59,014 bases of DNA from an uncultured Hungatella sp. (GTDB lineage Bacteria; Bacillota; Clostridia; Lachnospirales; Lachnospiraceae). The stretch covers positions 4,274-63,287 of the forward strand of contig CAJTOT010000022.1 in the NCBI GenBank assembly GCA_910577935.1, read 5' to 3'. The notes beneath the pieces are model-generated. The model saw only the letters and a program-made list of their open reading frames with translations, ran no database searches and was not told the origin of the DNA. A program made the translations under genes and the position numbers. Of the stretch, positions 35,352-43,153 are shown piece after piece (positions within the stretch are counted from its first letter, which is position 1; the number at the start of each line of letters is the position of its first letter).

Positions 35352-36116
35352 ATGGTTGAGATATTATATGAAGATAAGGATATAATTGTAGTGAAAAAGC
35401 CGGCAGGCATGGAGGCTCAGTCGTCTTCCTCTTTCGCGCCGGATATGGTCAGCGAGATTAAGAAACATATCCACAATTCATACCCAATGAAGGGAGAGCC
35501 TTATGTGGGAGTTATCCACAGGCTGGACAAGCCCGTGGGCGGCATCATGGTGTACGCCAAGAACAAAAAGGCTGCCGCCTCCTTAAGCAGACAGGTTCAG
35601 GACGGGTCTGTGAGAAAAATATATCTGGCTGTCGTTTGTGGAAGAACTGTGGATAATGTGGAAAACTTTGTGGATTATTTGTTGAAAGACAGTAAAAAAA
35701 ACATGTCGAAGATTGTGGAAAAGGGGACAACGGGGGCGAAACGCGCCGAATTAAGGTACAGGGTTGTGGATAAAACAGAGGCGCCGCAGCCCCTTGCCCT
35801 GGTGGAGGTGGAGCTATTCACAGGGCGGCATCATCAGATCCGTGTTCAGTTTGCCGGGCATGGCCTGCCCCTGTGGGGAGACCGGCGGTACAACCCTGCC
35901 TTTGCGGCGGGGGAGAAGGGACAGCAGGGAGAATCGGTGGCGCTGTATGCCAGCCGCCTGTCATTTGTCCACCCGTCCACAGGCAGGCATGTGGTTTTTC
36001 AGGCAGAGCCCCAGGGGGAGATCTTCCGCAGGTTTGCCGAAGCTATGGGACAAATGAGAGACGTGGGAAGACAGACCGCCGTCATGGCAGAAAATGGATT
36101 GAATCAAAATACATAA
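35352..36116 (+). CDS. RluA-family RNA pseudouridine synthase
   Basis: A 254-residue enzyme that converts uridine to pseudouridine in rRNA or tRNA. The catalytic aspartate is in VGVIHRLDKPVGGIMVYAKN, the KPAGMEAQ start and the later GRHHQIRVQFAGHGLPLWGD box are also typical of the RluA group. No S4 domain is present at the N-terminus, so it is the short, RluA/YqcB-like type, and the modified position cannot be predicted. I prefer the ATG at 35352, seven bases after GGGAG; the ATG at 35346 is too close to that site. Confidence 0.9.
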   Translation: MVEILYEDKDIIVVKKPAGMEAQSSSSFAPDMVSEIKKHIHNSYPMKGEPYVGVIHRLDKPVGGIMVYAKNKKAAASLSRQVQDGSVRKIYLAVVCGRTVDNVENFVDYLLKDSKKNMSKIVEKGTTGAKRAELRYRVVDKTEAPQPLALVEVELFTGRHHQIRVQFAGHGLPLWGDRRYNPAFAAGEKGQQGESVALYASRLSFVHPSTGRHVVFQAEPQGEIFRRFAEAMGQMRDVGRQTAVMAENGLNQNT

Positions 36117-36263
36117 GATGGGCCGTGAGGGACATACTGATATCGTACAAATGAAGTACAAATCAAAAACAGGCGAGTCCATGGTTCAGCCGTGTAAAGA
36201 ACTGAAGATGGAACAGCAAAGGGGGAGCCGGCGGGCTTCCCCGCTTTATAAGGAGATTATGCT

Positions 36264-36692
36264 ATGTGGGGTATTGTGATTGCTTTAATTTCAGGCGCGC
36301 TCATGAGTATTCAGGGAGTTTTTAACACAGAGGTGACAAGGCAGACCAGCATCTGGGTCTCCTCGGGCTGGGTACAGCTCACCGCGTTTCTTGCCTGCCT
36401 GGTGATGTGGGCATTTACTGGGCGGGAGCAGATCGGAGGGCTGTGGCAGGTGCAGCCCTGGTACATGCTCACGGGAGGCATTCTGGGGGCGCTGATTACC
36501 TACACGGTGATCAAGAGCGTGAGCAGCTTAGGGCCTGCCAGATCGGCGCTTCTCATCGTGGTGGCGCAGATTATCGTGGCCTATGGAATCGAAGTCCTGG
36601 GACTTTTCGGAGTGGAGAAGGCAGGGCTGGAGTGGAAGAAACTCATCGGCGCGGCGGTGGCTATTGCCGGGATTGTTATTTTTCGATATTGA
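36264..36692 (+). CDS. Small DMT-superfamily permease (DUF606/YdcZ-like)
   Basis: A 142-residue membrane protein with four to five helices, opening IVIALISGALMSIQGVFNTE and with LGALITYTVIKSVSSLGPAR, as in the half-size DMT proteins of the DUF606 family. These may work as dimers; substrates are unknown. The start follows AAGGAG at eight bases. The 147 bases before it contain no gene. Confidence 0.8.
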   Translation: MWGIVIALISGALMSIQGVFNTEVTRQTSIWVSSGWVQLTAFLACLVMWAFTGREQIGGLWQVQPWYMLTGGILGALITYTVIKSVSSLGPARSALLIVVAQIIVAYGIEVLGLFGVEKAGLEWKKLIGAAVAIAGIVIFRY

Positions 36693-36704
36693 CATAAAAT
36701 GTGC

Positions 36705-36733
36705 TTGTATTTGGGCGGCGATTTAGTTAGAAT
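36705..36733 (+). promoter_or_regulatory. comEA promoter
   Basis: TTGTAT (36705-36710), 17 bases, TAGAAT (36728-36733). Confidence 0.55.
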
Positions 36734-36784
36734 AGAAGCAGGCTGAATATGGTATTCTCCAGACAGAGAATAAGGAGGATTACC

Positions 36785-37612
36785 ATGAAAAAACAGAAGA
36801 TCAAGTACCTGCTGGCAGTCATATGTATGTTGGCTGCAGGCATATGTTACAGTATGTCCACGGGTGTGCTGACAGCGCCCGCCCTGTCAGGAGGCAGGGG
36901 ATACTCTCACGGGTATGCGGACGCCGGCGGGGAAGAAAACCAGGTGGATTTGGACGGTCAGTTTCTGACAATCGATCTGCAGGACCGGCAGGCGGTTGAG
37001 GGAACAGGCGGACAGAGCGGACTGATATCAGCTGAGACGGAGGCTGGGAAGCCCACGGAGGAATCCGGCGGGACATCCCTTCAGGAGTCATTGCCCCGGC
37101 AGACGGAATCGGTCCGTTTCTATGTACATATCTGCGGCGAGGTGAACAGTCCGGGGGTCTATGAGGTGGAGCCGGGAAGCCGGATTTTCCAGGTCGTGGA
37201 CATGGCCGGAGGACTGACTGAAGAAGCCGCGGGAGACTGTCTGAATATGGCTTTGGAGACGGTGGATGGCATGAAGATCACGGTGCCATCCCGGAAGGAC
37301 GCGGCAGGCCGGGAGGACGGCGCCAGGGGAGACGGCCGGGGAGGGACATTTTATGAAAGGACATGGATTGAGACGCCCGGGACTGCAGGCCAGGAACCGG
37401 CAGCCGGGCAGGACGCGCCGCGGAAGATCAATTTAAACACGGCCGGCAGGGAAGAACTCATGACGCTCAGAGGAATCGGGGAGGCCAAAGCGGAGGCGAT
37501 TATCCGCTACAGGGAGGAACAGGGCCCGTTTCGGACCATCGAGGAGATCATGAATATATCCGGGATCAAGGAGGCCGCTTTTGAGAAGATAAAAGACGAC
37601 ATTACGGTGTAG
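36785..37612 (+). CDS. comEA: ComEA-type DNA-binding protein
   Basis: A 275-residue membrane-anchored protein: a signal anchor (about 8-27), a variable linker, an SLBB domain (YVHICGEVNSPGVYEVEPGS) and a C-terminal helix-hairpin-helix DNA-binding domain (INLNTAGREELMTLRGIGEA). In competent bacteria ComEA binds incoming double-stranded DNA at the membrane and hands it to ComEC. The SLBB plus HhH arrangement is the usual Firmicutes form. The start follows AAGGAGG. No comEC or comEB gene is adjacent, so it stands apart from the normal late-competence operon. Confidence 0.92.
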   Translation: MKKQKIKYLLAVICMLAAGICYSMSTGVLTAPALSGGRGYSHGYADAGGEENQVDLDGQFLTIDLQDRQAVEGTGGQSGLISAETEAGKPTEESGGTSLQESLPRQTESVRFYVHICGEVNSPGVYEVEPGSRIFQVVDMAGGLTEEAAGDCLNMALETVDGMKITVPSRKDAAGREDGARGDGRGGTFYERTWIETPGTAGQEPAAGQDAPRKINLNTAGREELMTLRGIGEAKAEAIIRYREEQGPFRTIEEIMNISGIKEAAFEKIKDDITV

Positions 37613-37759
37613 ACTCCTTTTGGGCGCAGACACACGGCGTCCTGTGACCCATGACAGCGCCGGGCAGGCGCCGGGTCTGCGCCTGACGGCAGTAAAGAGC
37701 CGGACAGGGCGGGGAATCTGCGCGGGCGAGGGAGCATTGAGAGCAGGAAGGGGAGGGAC

Positions 37760-38464
37760 ATGGCGAAAGTTTTAGTTGTAGATGACGAAAAATTGATTGT
37801 AAAAGGGATTCGTTTCAGTCTGGAACAGGACGGAATGGATGTTGACTGTGCATATGACGGGGAAGAGGCCATCAGCAAGGCGAAAGAGACGGAATACGAC
37901 GTGATTCTGCTGGATGTGATGCTCCCCAAGGCGGACGGATATGAGGTGTGCCAGGCTATCAGGGAATTTTCGGAGGTGCCTATTATCATGGTGACTGCCA
38001 AGGGCGGAGACATGGATAAGATTCTGGGGCTGGAGTACGGGGCAGATGATTATATCACCAAGCCCTTTAATATTCTGGAGGTGAAAGCGCGGATCAAGGC
38101 GATACTCCGGCGCAACTCCAAGAGGAGCCGGAGGGCGCAGGAGCCGGAAAACCGGGTGATCACGGCGGGCAGCCTAAAATTGGACAGAGACAGCCGGAGA
38201 GTGTTCGTGGGGGAGAAGGAGATCAATCTGACGGCCAAGGAATTTGACCTTCTGGAGCTTCTGGCCTGCAATCCCAACAAGGTGTACAGCAGGGAGTCCC
38301 TCCTCGGGTATGTATGGGGCAATAAAGCCATGGATTCCGGCGACGTGAGGACGGTAGATGTCCATGTGAGAAGGCTGAGAGAGAAGATCGAGCCAAGCCC
38401 CAGCGCCCCCCAGTTTGTCCATACCAAGTGGGGGGTGGGGTATTATTTCCGCTCCCAGGGTTGA
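37760..38464 (+). CDS. Orphan OmpR/PhoB-type response regulator
   Basis: A 234-residue two-domain regulator. The receiver has the acidic pocket in LVVDDEKLIVKG, the phospho-acceptor aspartate in VILLDVMLPKADG and the lysine in DDYITKPFNILEVKARI. The C-terminal winged helix reads LTAKEFDLLELLACNPNKVY to VDVHVRRLREKIE. No histidine kinase gene lies on either side, so the partner is elsewhere or the protein is controlled in another way. The 150 bases upstream are GC-rich and show no clear promoter. Confidence 0.92.
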   Translation: MAKVLVVDDEKLIVKGIRFSLEQDGMDVDCAYDGEEAISKAKETEYDVILLDVMLPKADGYEVCQAIREFSEVPIIMVTAKGGDMDKILGLEYGADDYITKPFNILEVKARIKAILRRNSKRSRRAQEPENRVITAGSLKLDRDSRRVFVGEKEINLTAKEFDLLELLACNPNKVYSRESLLGYVWGNKAMDSGDVRTVDVHVRRLREKIEPSPSAPQFVHTKWGVGYYFRSQG

Positions 38465-38593
38465 CGGAGGGCGGAGAAAAGAAGGGAGATATGGAGCGAG
38501 CCGGTTAAAGGACCGGCAGCGTTCCGGGAGGAAAACGGTGGAGAAGGTCCGTAGGGGAATATGGAATAAAAGAACGAACAGGAGAAATGGCAG

Positions 38594-39088
38594 ATGACAG
38601 ACAGCATCAGACAGGCGGTTATGGCGGATTTAGACAGGGTGGCCTGGGTGGAGTCCGTGTGTTTTCCCCCGGCAGAGGCCGCGGGGCGTCAGGCTCTGGA
38701 GGCGAGGCTTGGGCGCTTTCCGGACAGCTTTTTCGTGGCGGAAAAAGACGGGCAGATTGTGGGATTTATCAATGGGGCGGTGACTGACGAGAGAACCATC
38801 AGGGATGAGATGTTCGAGGATGTGTCCCTCCACAATCCTTCCGGCTGCTATCAGAGCATCTTCGGCTTGGATGTGGCGCCGGAGTGGCAGCACCGGGGCA
38901 TCGCCGGAGAGCTGATGAATCACATGATCCAGGATGCCAGAAGGCGCGGGCGCAGAGGACTGATTCTGACCTGCAAGGAGAGGCTTATCGGTTTTTATGA
39001 GAGGTTTGGCTACAGGAATCTGGGGGTATCGTCGTCAGTCCACGGCGGGGCCGTGTGGTATGACATGATTCTGGAGTTCTCCCAATGA
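38594..39088 (+). CDS. GNAT-family N-acetyltransferase
   Basis: A 164-residue acetyltransferase with the acetyl-CoA loop DVAPEWQHRGIAGELMNHMI and the late helix RLIGFYERFGYRNLGVSSSV. The overall form resembles the arylalkylamine or polyamine-type GNATs found beside rlmH in Clostridia. It overlaps rlmH by four bases. The acceptor substrate is unknown. The 129 bases before it hold a short GCCGGT/ACCGGC hairpin and nothing else I can name. Confidence 0.87.
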   Translation: MTDSIRQAVMADLDRVAWVESVCFPPAEAAGRQALEARLGRFPDSFFVAEKDGQIVGFINGAVTDERTIRDEMFEDVSLHNPSGCYQSIFGLDVAPEWQHRGIAGELMNHMIQDARRRGRRGLILTCKERLIGFYERFGYRNLGVSSSVHGGAVWYDMILEFSQ

Positions 39089-39564
39089 AGATTACGGTGG
39101 TAGCTGTGGGAAAGATCAAGGAGCGCTTCTTTGAGGATGCCCTGAAGGAGTATGAGAAGCGCCTGGGGCGGTACTGCAAATTGGAGATAATCCAGGTGGC
39201 GGACGAGAAGACCCCTGACGGCGCCGGTGAGGCTCTGGAGACCCGGATCAGGGAGAAGGAAGGGGAGAGAATCCTGGCGCGGGTCAGGGACGGCGCCTAT
39301 GTCATCGCCCTGGCTATCCAGGGGCAGATGCTGGACTCGGAAGAGCTGGCAGAGAAGCTGGGGGGTCTTGGAGCAGGCGCCGCCGGCCAGGTCGTGTTTG
39401 TCATCGGAGGCTCTCTGGGGCTGTCCCGGAAGGTCCTGGACCGGGCGGATTATCAGCTGAGTTTTTCTAAGATGACATTTCCCCACCAGCTGATGCGGGT
39501 GATTCTGCTGGAGCAGATATACCGGGCATACAGGATTTTGAACCATCAGCCGTACCATAAGTGA
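39085..39564 (+). CDS. rlmH: 23S rRNA pseudouridine-1915 N3-methyltransferase RlmH
   Basis: RlmH methylates pseudouridine 1915 of 23S rRNA on the assembled ribosome. The 159-residue length is exact for the family. The SPOUT-type knot with the methyl-donor site is seen as VVFVIGGSLGLSRKVLDRAD, followed by LSFSKMTFPHQLMRVILLEQ and the invariant C-terminal NHQPYHK. It is translationally coupled to the GNAT gene by ATGA overlap. Confidence 0.97.
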   Translation: MKITVVAVGKIKERFFEDALKEYEKRLGRYCKLEIIQVADEKTPDGAGEALETRIREKEGERILARVRDGAYVIALAIQGQMLDSEELAEKLGGLGAGAAGQVVFVIGGSLGLSRKVLDRADYQLSFSKMTFPHQLMRVILLEQIYRAYRILNHQPYHK

Positions 39565-39575
39565 AGCAGGAGATG

Positions 39576-39624
39576 GTCATTGAAGCAGCAGTCCTCCCTA
39601 AAAACAGACCGCTGCTCCAATGAC
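39576..39624. repeat. Interrupted 14-bp hairpin in a convergent gap
   Basis: GTCATTG-A-AGCAGC (39576-39589) pairs with GCTGCT-C-CAATGAC (39611-39624), one mismatch in 14. The gap separates rlmH from a facing gene. No T-run follows on either strand; it may still serve as a two-way terminator. Confidence 0.5.
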
Positions 39625-39659
39625 TGTGAATTGTTCAGGGATGGGTTGTCACACACGTC

Positions 39660-40376
39660 CTAGCTTACATAATGAGACAGGTCTTCTGTCTTATGATAAT
39701 GCCCGCGGCTGGAATCCGGCAGATACTGGCTCGAAAATGTTCCGGGAACCATGATCGTGAAATCCAGGCTGTCCAGACCGTTGTATCTTATTTTCACCAC
39801 GTCTCCAGTCTCCGTATCCTGTGCGACATACACGTACATCGTTCCCTCAACCGGCTTCATCACGCCGCTGAATAAAGTTTTCCCATAATCAGATTCCGGG
39901 TAAATCCGGATATAGTCTGAGTCGTCGTCGCTGTACCAGCCCACTTCGGCATAGATGGCAGAGCCGTCTGTTGACAGTAAGGCATCCTTGTAAGTTCCGT
40001 ATATCCAGCCTGTCTCGAAGGCTGTCTTCTTATCCTGTTTAAAGGTATCAACCGCGCCGTTGACGACAGCCGCGCCGTTTTCGTTAACGGGAGTTGCGCC
40101 CACAGTTGTATTTACCGCCAGATAACCGTTATCATAGAAATAATATCCCTCTGCAATTCCGTCCCCGTTCCCGTCAATAAAGGCCCACGTGCCGGCAATT
40201 CCCATGTTGGTGTCCGGATTCATAAATTTCCAGCCGGTTCCGTCATGCTGCCATGCCGATTCATCTACATAGACCCCATATCCGCTGTCATAGTTCCAGC
40301 CGGCGAAAGCGGTTGCGGCCATGGAAACGGACAGTGCCATGGAACAGACTATGCCTGTTAAATATGTTCTCTTCAA
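39660..40376 (-). CDS. Secreted protein of unknown function with one wall-binding-like repeat
   Basis: A 238-residue exported protein. The signal peptide runs to about ATAFAGWN. Residues about 25-70 (GWKFMNPDTNMGIAGTWAFI then DGNGDGIAEGYYFYDNGYLA) look like the aromatic repeats of choline- or glucan-binding proteins, but only one to two units are present. The rest is beta-rich with no catalytic motif I recognise. I chose the TTG complementary to 40374-40376 because AAGGAGG is seven bases upstream; the earlier TTG at 40394 contains that site. It has its own promoter and is transcribed alone. Confidence 0.75.
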   Translation of the reverse strand: MKRTYLTGIVCSMALSVSMAATAFAGWNYDSGYGVYVDESAWQHDGTGWKFMNPDTNMGIAGTWAFIDGNGDGIAEGYYFYDNGYLAVNTTVGATPVNENGAAVVNGAVDTFKQDKKTAFETGWIYGTYKDALLSTDGSAIYAEVGWYSDDDSDYIRIYPESDYGKTLFSGVMKPVEGTMYVYVAQDTETGDVVKIRYNGLDSLDFTIMVPGTFSSQYLPDSSRGHYHKTEDLSHYVS

Positions 40377-40412
40377 TGCTGTTTCCTCCTTCAAAATTTG
40401 TATCTTATTTTA

Positions 40413-40441
40413 AATATAACATATAAGTTTGTTCATATCAA
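40413..40441 (-). promoter_or_regulatory. Promoter of the secreted-protein gene
   Basis: On the minus strand TTGATA (complement of 40436-40441) and TATATT (complement of 40413-40418) are 17 bases apart, in AT-rich DNA. Confidence 0.65.
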
Positions 40442-40549
40442 TATTATTTCCGGGGGAACGTCACAATCTTTTGTTTTCATAATGCCCGCCTATTTCATAA
40501 GCTATGATCATTTAGTCTATTCACTATGGGCCTACATCACATATAGGGA

Positions 40550-40578
40550 TTGCAATAGATTGTAAAAGGCCATATAAT
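40550..40578 (+). promoter_or_regulatory. Promoter of the small protein / ADP-ribosylglycohydrolase pair
   Basis: TTGCAA (40550-40555), 17 bases, TATAAT (40573-40578). The first start codon is 42 bases downstream. Confidence 0.7.
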
Positions 40579-40619
40579 ATTGGCTGATAGATTATAAATT
40601 ATGATAGGGGAATAACAGA

Positions 40620-40799
40620 ATGAAACTGGACTATTTTCGGGATAAACTTTTTGATCTGCTGAACGACAGCGAAGAGCTGGGGATTGCCGACCTGAATGCA
40701 GACGAACGGAACGGTCTGCTCACTGTTGAGACAGAGGATGGGAATGTATTTGAAATTGTGTGCCAGCAGGTGGGGGAGAAGAGGGGAATATGGAGATGA
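40620..40799 (+). CDS. 59-residue acidic protein coupled to the ADP-ribosylglycohydrolase
   Basis: A small frame starting ATG 40620 after AGGGGAA: MKLDYFRDKLFDLLNDSEEL, then GIADLNADERNGLLTVETED, ending EKRGIW R. It is the first gene behind a consensus promoter, and its TGA overlaps the ATG of the next gene (ATGA at 40796-40799), so ribosomes would pass from one to the other. The protein is acidic, helix first and strands after, with no motif I know. Promoter, ribosome site, coupling and codon pattern together support a real gene. A partner or modulator of the hydrolase is the obvious guess. Confidence 0.65.
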   Translation: MKLDYFRDKLFDLLNDSEELGIADLNADERNGLLTVETEDGNVFEIVCQQVGEKRGIWR

Positions 40800-41707
40800 A
40801 GGACAGGATAAAATATGCAAAGCGGGCATTGGATGGCATTGCGCTGGGGGATTGTTTCGGGCAGACTTTTTTCGTGCCTGATGAGACGGCCTGTCAGAGG
40901 ATAAAAGACAGGGAGATTTTGGAGGCGCCCTGGCATTTTACCGATGATACCGTGATGGCTATAGGAGTTTACCGTATTCTGGAACGATATGGGGAAATAA
41001 ACCAGGATGAGTTAGCCAGGATTTTCGCTGAAAATTACAGACTGGACTGGCGCCGCGGATATGGAGGGACAGCCCACTCTATTTTGCGCAGCATCGGGGA
41101 CGGGGAAGACTGGCGGGCGGCTGCTTCAGGCGCCTTTGACGGGATGGGTTCCATGGGCAACGGCGGCGCCATGCGTGCTGCGCCTGTGGGCGCTTACTTT
41201 GCAGATGATCTGGATAAGGTTTTATACCATGCCAGAGCCTCAGCGGAGGTCACACATGCCCATATCGAGGGAATCGCAGGAGCGATGGCTGTCGCCGCGG
41301 CGTCGGCGTTGCTTCTGAATAAAAAATTGGGAAACTATCCCGGGGAGGGAAATGTGTTTCTGCGCGATGTGGCGGATAAACTGCCGGAAAGCGATACCAA
41401 GTACAAAATATTGTCCGCTGTCTCTGTCCCAAAGGAAAGCAGTATAGAGTTTGCGGTTTCTGTTCTTGGAAACGGAATAAGGCTGACGGCCCAGGATACG
41501 GTCCCGTTCTGTCTCTGGTGCGCAGGGTATTTTTATGATTCGGTTGAGGAGGCCCTGTGGAAGGCAGTTTCGGCTTTGGGGGACAGGGACACTATATGCG
41601 CCATCGTGGGCGGGCTGGTATGCCTTTTTGCAGACCGGATTCCCCGGCAGTGGCTGGGGTACATGGAACGTCCGGAAGAGTCTGTGTTCTTTGGCGGGGA
41701 TCACTAA
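40796..41707 (+). CDS. ADP-ribosylglycohydrolase (DraG/ARH family)
   Basis: A 303-residue enzyme of the family that removes ADP-ribose from proteins or nucleic acids. The metal-site strings are visible: LGDCFGQTFF near the start, WHFTDDTVMAIGVYRIL with the TDDT ligands, GSMGNGGAMRAAPVGAYFAD, EVTHAHIEGIAGAMAVA and late GDRDTICAIVGGL, which carries the last aspartates. The start at 40796 is favoured by GAGGGG nine bases before. No ADP-ribosyltransferase gene is nearby, so the target modification is unknown; defence-related, metabolic (nitrogenase-type) and toxin-reversal roles occur in this family. Confidence 0.9.
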   Translation: MKDRIKYAKRALDGIALGDCFGQTFFVPDETACQRIKDREILEAPWHFTDDTVMAIGVYRILERYGEINQDELARIFAENYRLDWRRGYGGTAHSILRSIGDGEDWRAAASGAFDGMGSMGNGGAMRAAPVGAYFADDLDKVLYHARASAEVTHAHIEGIAGAMAVAAASALLLNKKLGNYPGEGNVFLRDVADKLPESDTKYKILSAVSVPKESSIEFAVSVLGNGIRLTAQDTVPFCLWCAGYFYDSVEEALWKAVSALGDRDTICAIVGGLVCLFADRIPRQWLGYMERPEESVFFGGDH

Positions 41708-41729
41708 GACAGGGATGTAAAATTCCTCC

Positions 41730-41757
41730 TTGCCTCCTCCCCGGTCTGTGTTATAAT
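41730..41757 (+). promoter_or_regulatory. Promoter of a short transcription unit
   Basis: TTGCCT (41730-41735), 16 bases, TATAAT (41752-41757). It follows the ADP-ribosylglycohydrolase gene by 23 bases and points into a region without a recognised gene that ends in a terminator at 42089. Confidence 0.55.
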
Positions 41758-41912
41758 ACTTTCAAAGCAAGGATTTCCGCGTCATGTTTTTAAATCCAGA
41801 AAAGCAACCTGGAGCAGGACAAGCCGCCTGAACCGGAGTAACCGTTGCAGTCTGCGCCTTCTCTCGGCGAATCAGGAACCGTATGATGAGATAAGGAGGA
41901 ATTCATTTATGT

Positions 41913-42008
41913 GTGACGCCGGGGAACTTGAAGTCGAGCGCCGATGAGGTGATGTCCGCCATGAGCCTGCCCGAAGAAAAGCGGGCGGAGTACAGGGCGA
42001 AGCTGTAG
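41913..42008 (+). CDS. Possible 31-residue small protein or gene remnant
   Basis: GTG 41913 opens a frame MTPGNLKSSADEVMSAMSLP then EEKRAEYRAKL, ending at TAG 42006-42008, after AAGGAGG at 41893-41899 (13 bases, rather far). A nearer ATG at 41909 gives only 11 codons in another frame. After the stop, the same frame continues as KEFE-stop-KEFE-stop-KEFD through a 15-base repeat. It may be a true micropeptide, or the tail of a decayed gene. Confidence 0.3.
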   Translation: MTPGNLKSSADEVMSAMSLPEEKRAEYRAKL

Positions 42009-42049
42009 AAAGAATTTGAGTAGAAAGAATTTGAGTAGAAAGAATTTGA
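42005..42049 (+). repeat. Three exact 15-bp tandem repeats
   Basis: GTAGAAAGAATTTGA is repeated three times without a change (42005-42019, 42020-42034, 42035-42049). Each copy supplies one in-frame TAG to the small frame above. Directly before the terminator, this looks like a recent slippage product. Confidence 0.9.
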
Positions 42050-42053
42050 TTTG

Positions 42054-42089
42054 ATCCACCTGGAGCATGGCTGCCAGGTGGATTTTTTT
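42054..42089 (+). terminator. Intrinsic terminator of the short unit
   Basis: ATCCACCTGG (42054-42063), a ten-base loop, CCAGGTGGAT (42074-42083), then six further Ts. It is one of the clearest terminators of the window. Confidence 0.92.
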
Positions 42090-42128
42090 GACATGGCAGG
42101 CGGCGCACGGTCCGGATTTTCTTTACAG

Positions 42129-42158
42129 GTCATTTTCTCTCCTTGTCCTACATATAAT
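42129..42158 (+). promoter_or_regulatory. Candidate sigma-E promoter of the spoIIIA operon
   Basis: GTCATTTT (42129-42136), 14 bases, CATATAAT (42151-42158) is close to the Bacillus sigma-E pattern (ATA-containing -35, 14 bases, CATACAAT). spoIIIA is a mother-cell sigma-E operon in Bacillus. Transcription would begin near 42165, just before the AGAGGAGGGG ribosome site. Confidence 0.6.
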
Positions 42159-42181
42159 TGGAAAAAAGAGGAGGGGACAAC

Positions 42182-43153
42182 ATGGACAGGAAAGACCAGA
42201 TCATTGGCATATTCGCAAAAGAGATACGCGGCATTTTACAGAGGATGGAGGCTGACTTTGATGAGGTACAGGAGATCCGGCTTAGGGTGGGAGCGCCGCT
42301 GCTTCTGGTCCGCAAAAACAGGGAATATTATGTGGACCCGGCGGGGCGGCTGAGGACCGGACCGCAGGGGGTCTATGTGGTGACTAAGGAGGAGCTTCAG
42401 GAGACCATGGAGTATATCAGCAGTTATTCCCTCTATGCTTTTGAGGAGGAACTGCGCCAGGGGTTTATCACTATCCAGGGCGGGCACCGGGTTGGTGTGG
42501 CGGGAAAGACCGTGGTGGAGGATCAGACTGTCAAGGGCATGAAGTACATATCTTTCATCAACGTCAGGCTGTCACACCAGATTATCGGGTGCGCGGATTC
42601 GGTGATGCCCTATGTCTATGAGAACGGGCAGGTGATGCACACCCTGATCGTGTCGCCGCCCAGATGCGGAAAGACTACGCTCTTGAGAGACATGATCCGC
42701 CAGCTGTCCACGGGAAGCCAGAAGCATGGAGGCGTGACTGTGGGGGTGGTGGACGAGCGGTCGGAGCTCGGGGCATGTCACCAGGGAGTTCCCCAGAATG
42801 ATCTGGGAATCAGGACGGACATTCTGGATTGCTGTCCCAAGGCCAAGGGAATGATGATGCTGGTCAGAACCATGGCCCCCCAGGTCATCGCGGTGGACGA
42901 GGTGGGGAGCCGCCAGGATATGGAGGCCATAGAGTATGTAATGAGCTGCGGCTGCAAGCTGGTGGCCACCGTTCACGGAAATTCGGTGGGGGATATAAAG
43001 CAGAAGCCGGTTCTGGGGGAAATGGTCAGGCGTCAGATGTTTGAGAGGTATATTGTGCTGGGAGGCCGGGAACAGGCAGGCCGTGTTGAGCGGATTTTTA
43101 ATTCCAGAGGATGTCAGCTGTACAGTCCGGAGAGGATTGCCTATGGTGCTTAA
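42182..43153 (+). CDS. spoIIIAA: Stage III sporulation protein AA (ATPase)
   Basis: SpoIIIAA is the secretion-type ATPase that powers the SpoIIIA-SpoIIQ channel between mother cell and forespore. The 323-residue protein has Walker A VSPPRCGKTTLLRDMIRQLS and a Walker B-like VIAVDEVGSRQDMEAIEYVM, with the LVATVHGNS box that follows in secretion ATPases. The ATG at 42182 lies behind AGAGGAGGGG. It is the first gene of the complete eight-gene operon and overlaps spoIIIAB by 11 bases. Confidence 0.96.
   Translation: MDRKDQIIGIFAKEIRGILQRMEADFDEVQEIRLRVGAPLLLVRKNREYYVDPAGRLRTGPQGVYVVTKEELQETMEYISSYSLYAFEEELRQGFITIQGGHRVGVAGKTVVEDQTVKGMKYISFINVRLSHQIIGCADSVMPYVYENGQVMHTLIVSPPRCGKTTLLRDMIRQLSTGSQKHGGVTVGVVDERSELGACHQGVPQNDLGIRTDILDCCPKAKGMMMLVRTMAPQVIAVDEVGSRQDMEAIEYVMSCGCKLVATVHGNSVGDIKQKPVLGEMVRRQMFERYIVLGGREQAGRVERIFNSRGCQLYSPERIAYGA

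Noticed and set aside
35961..36263. Frames of 70-90 codons around the end of the pseudouridine synthase gene and the following gap
   Set aside because: They overlap the real gene in other frames and lack starts with ribosome sites.
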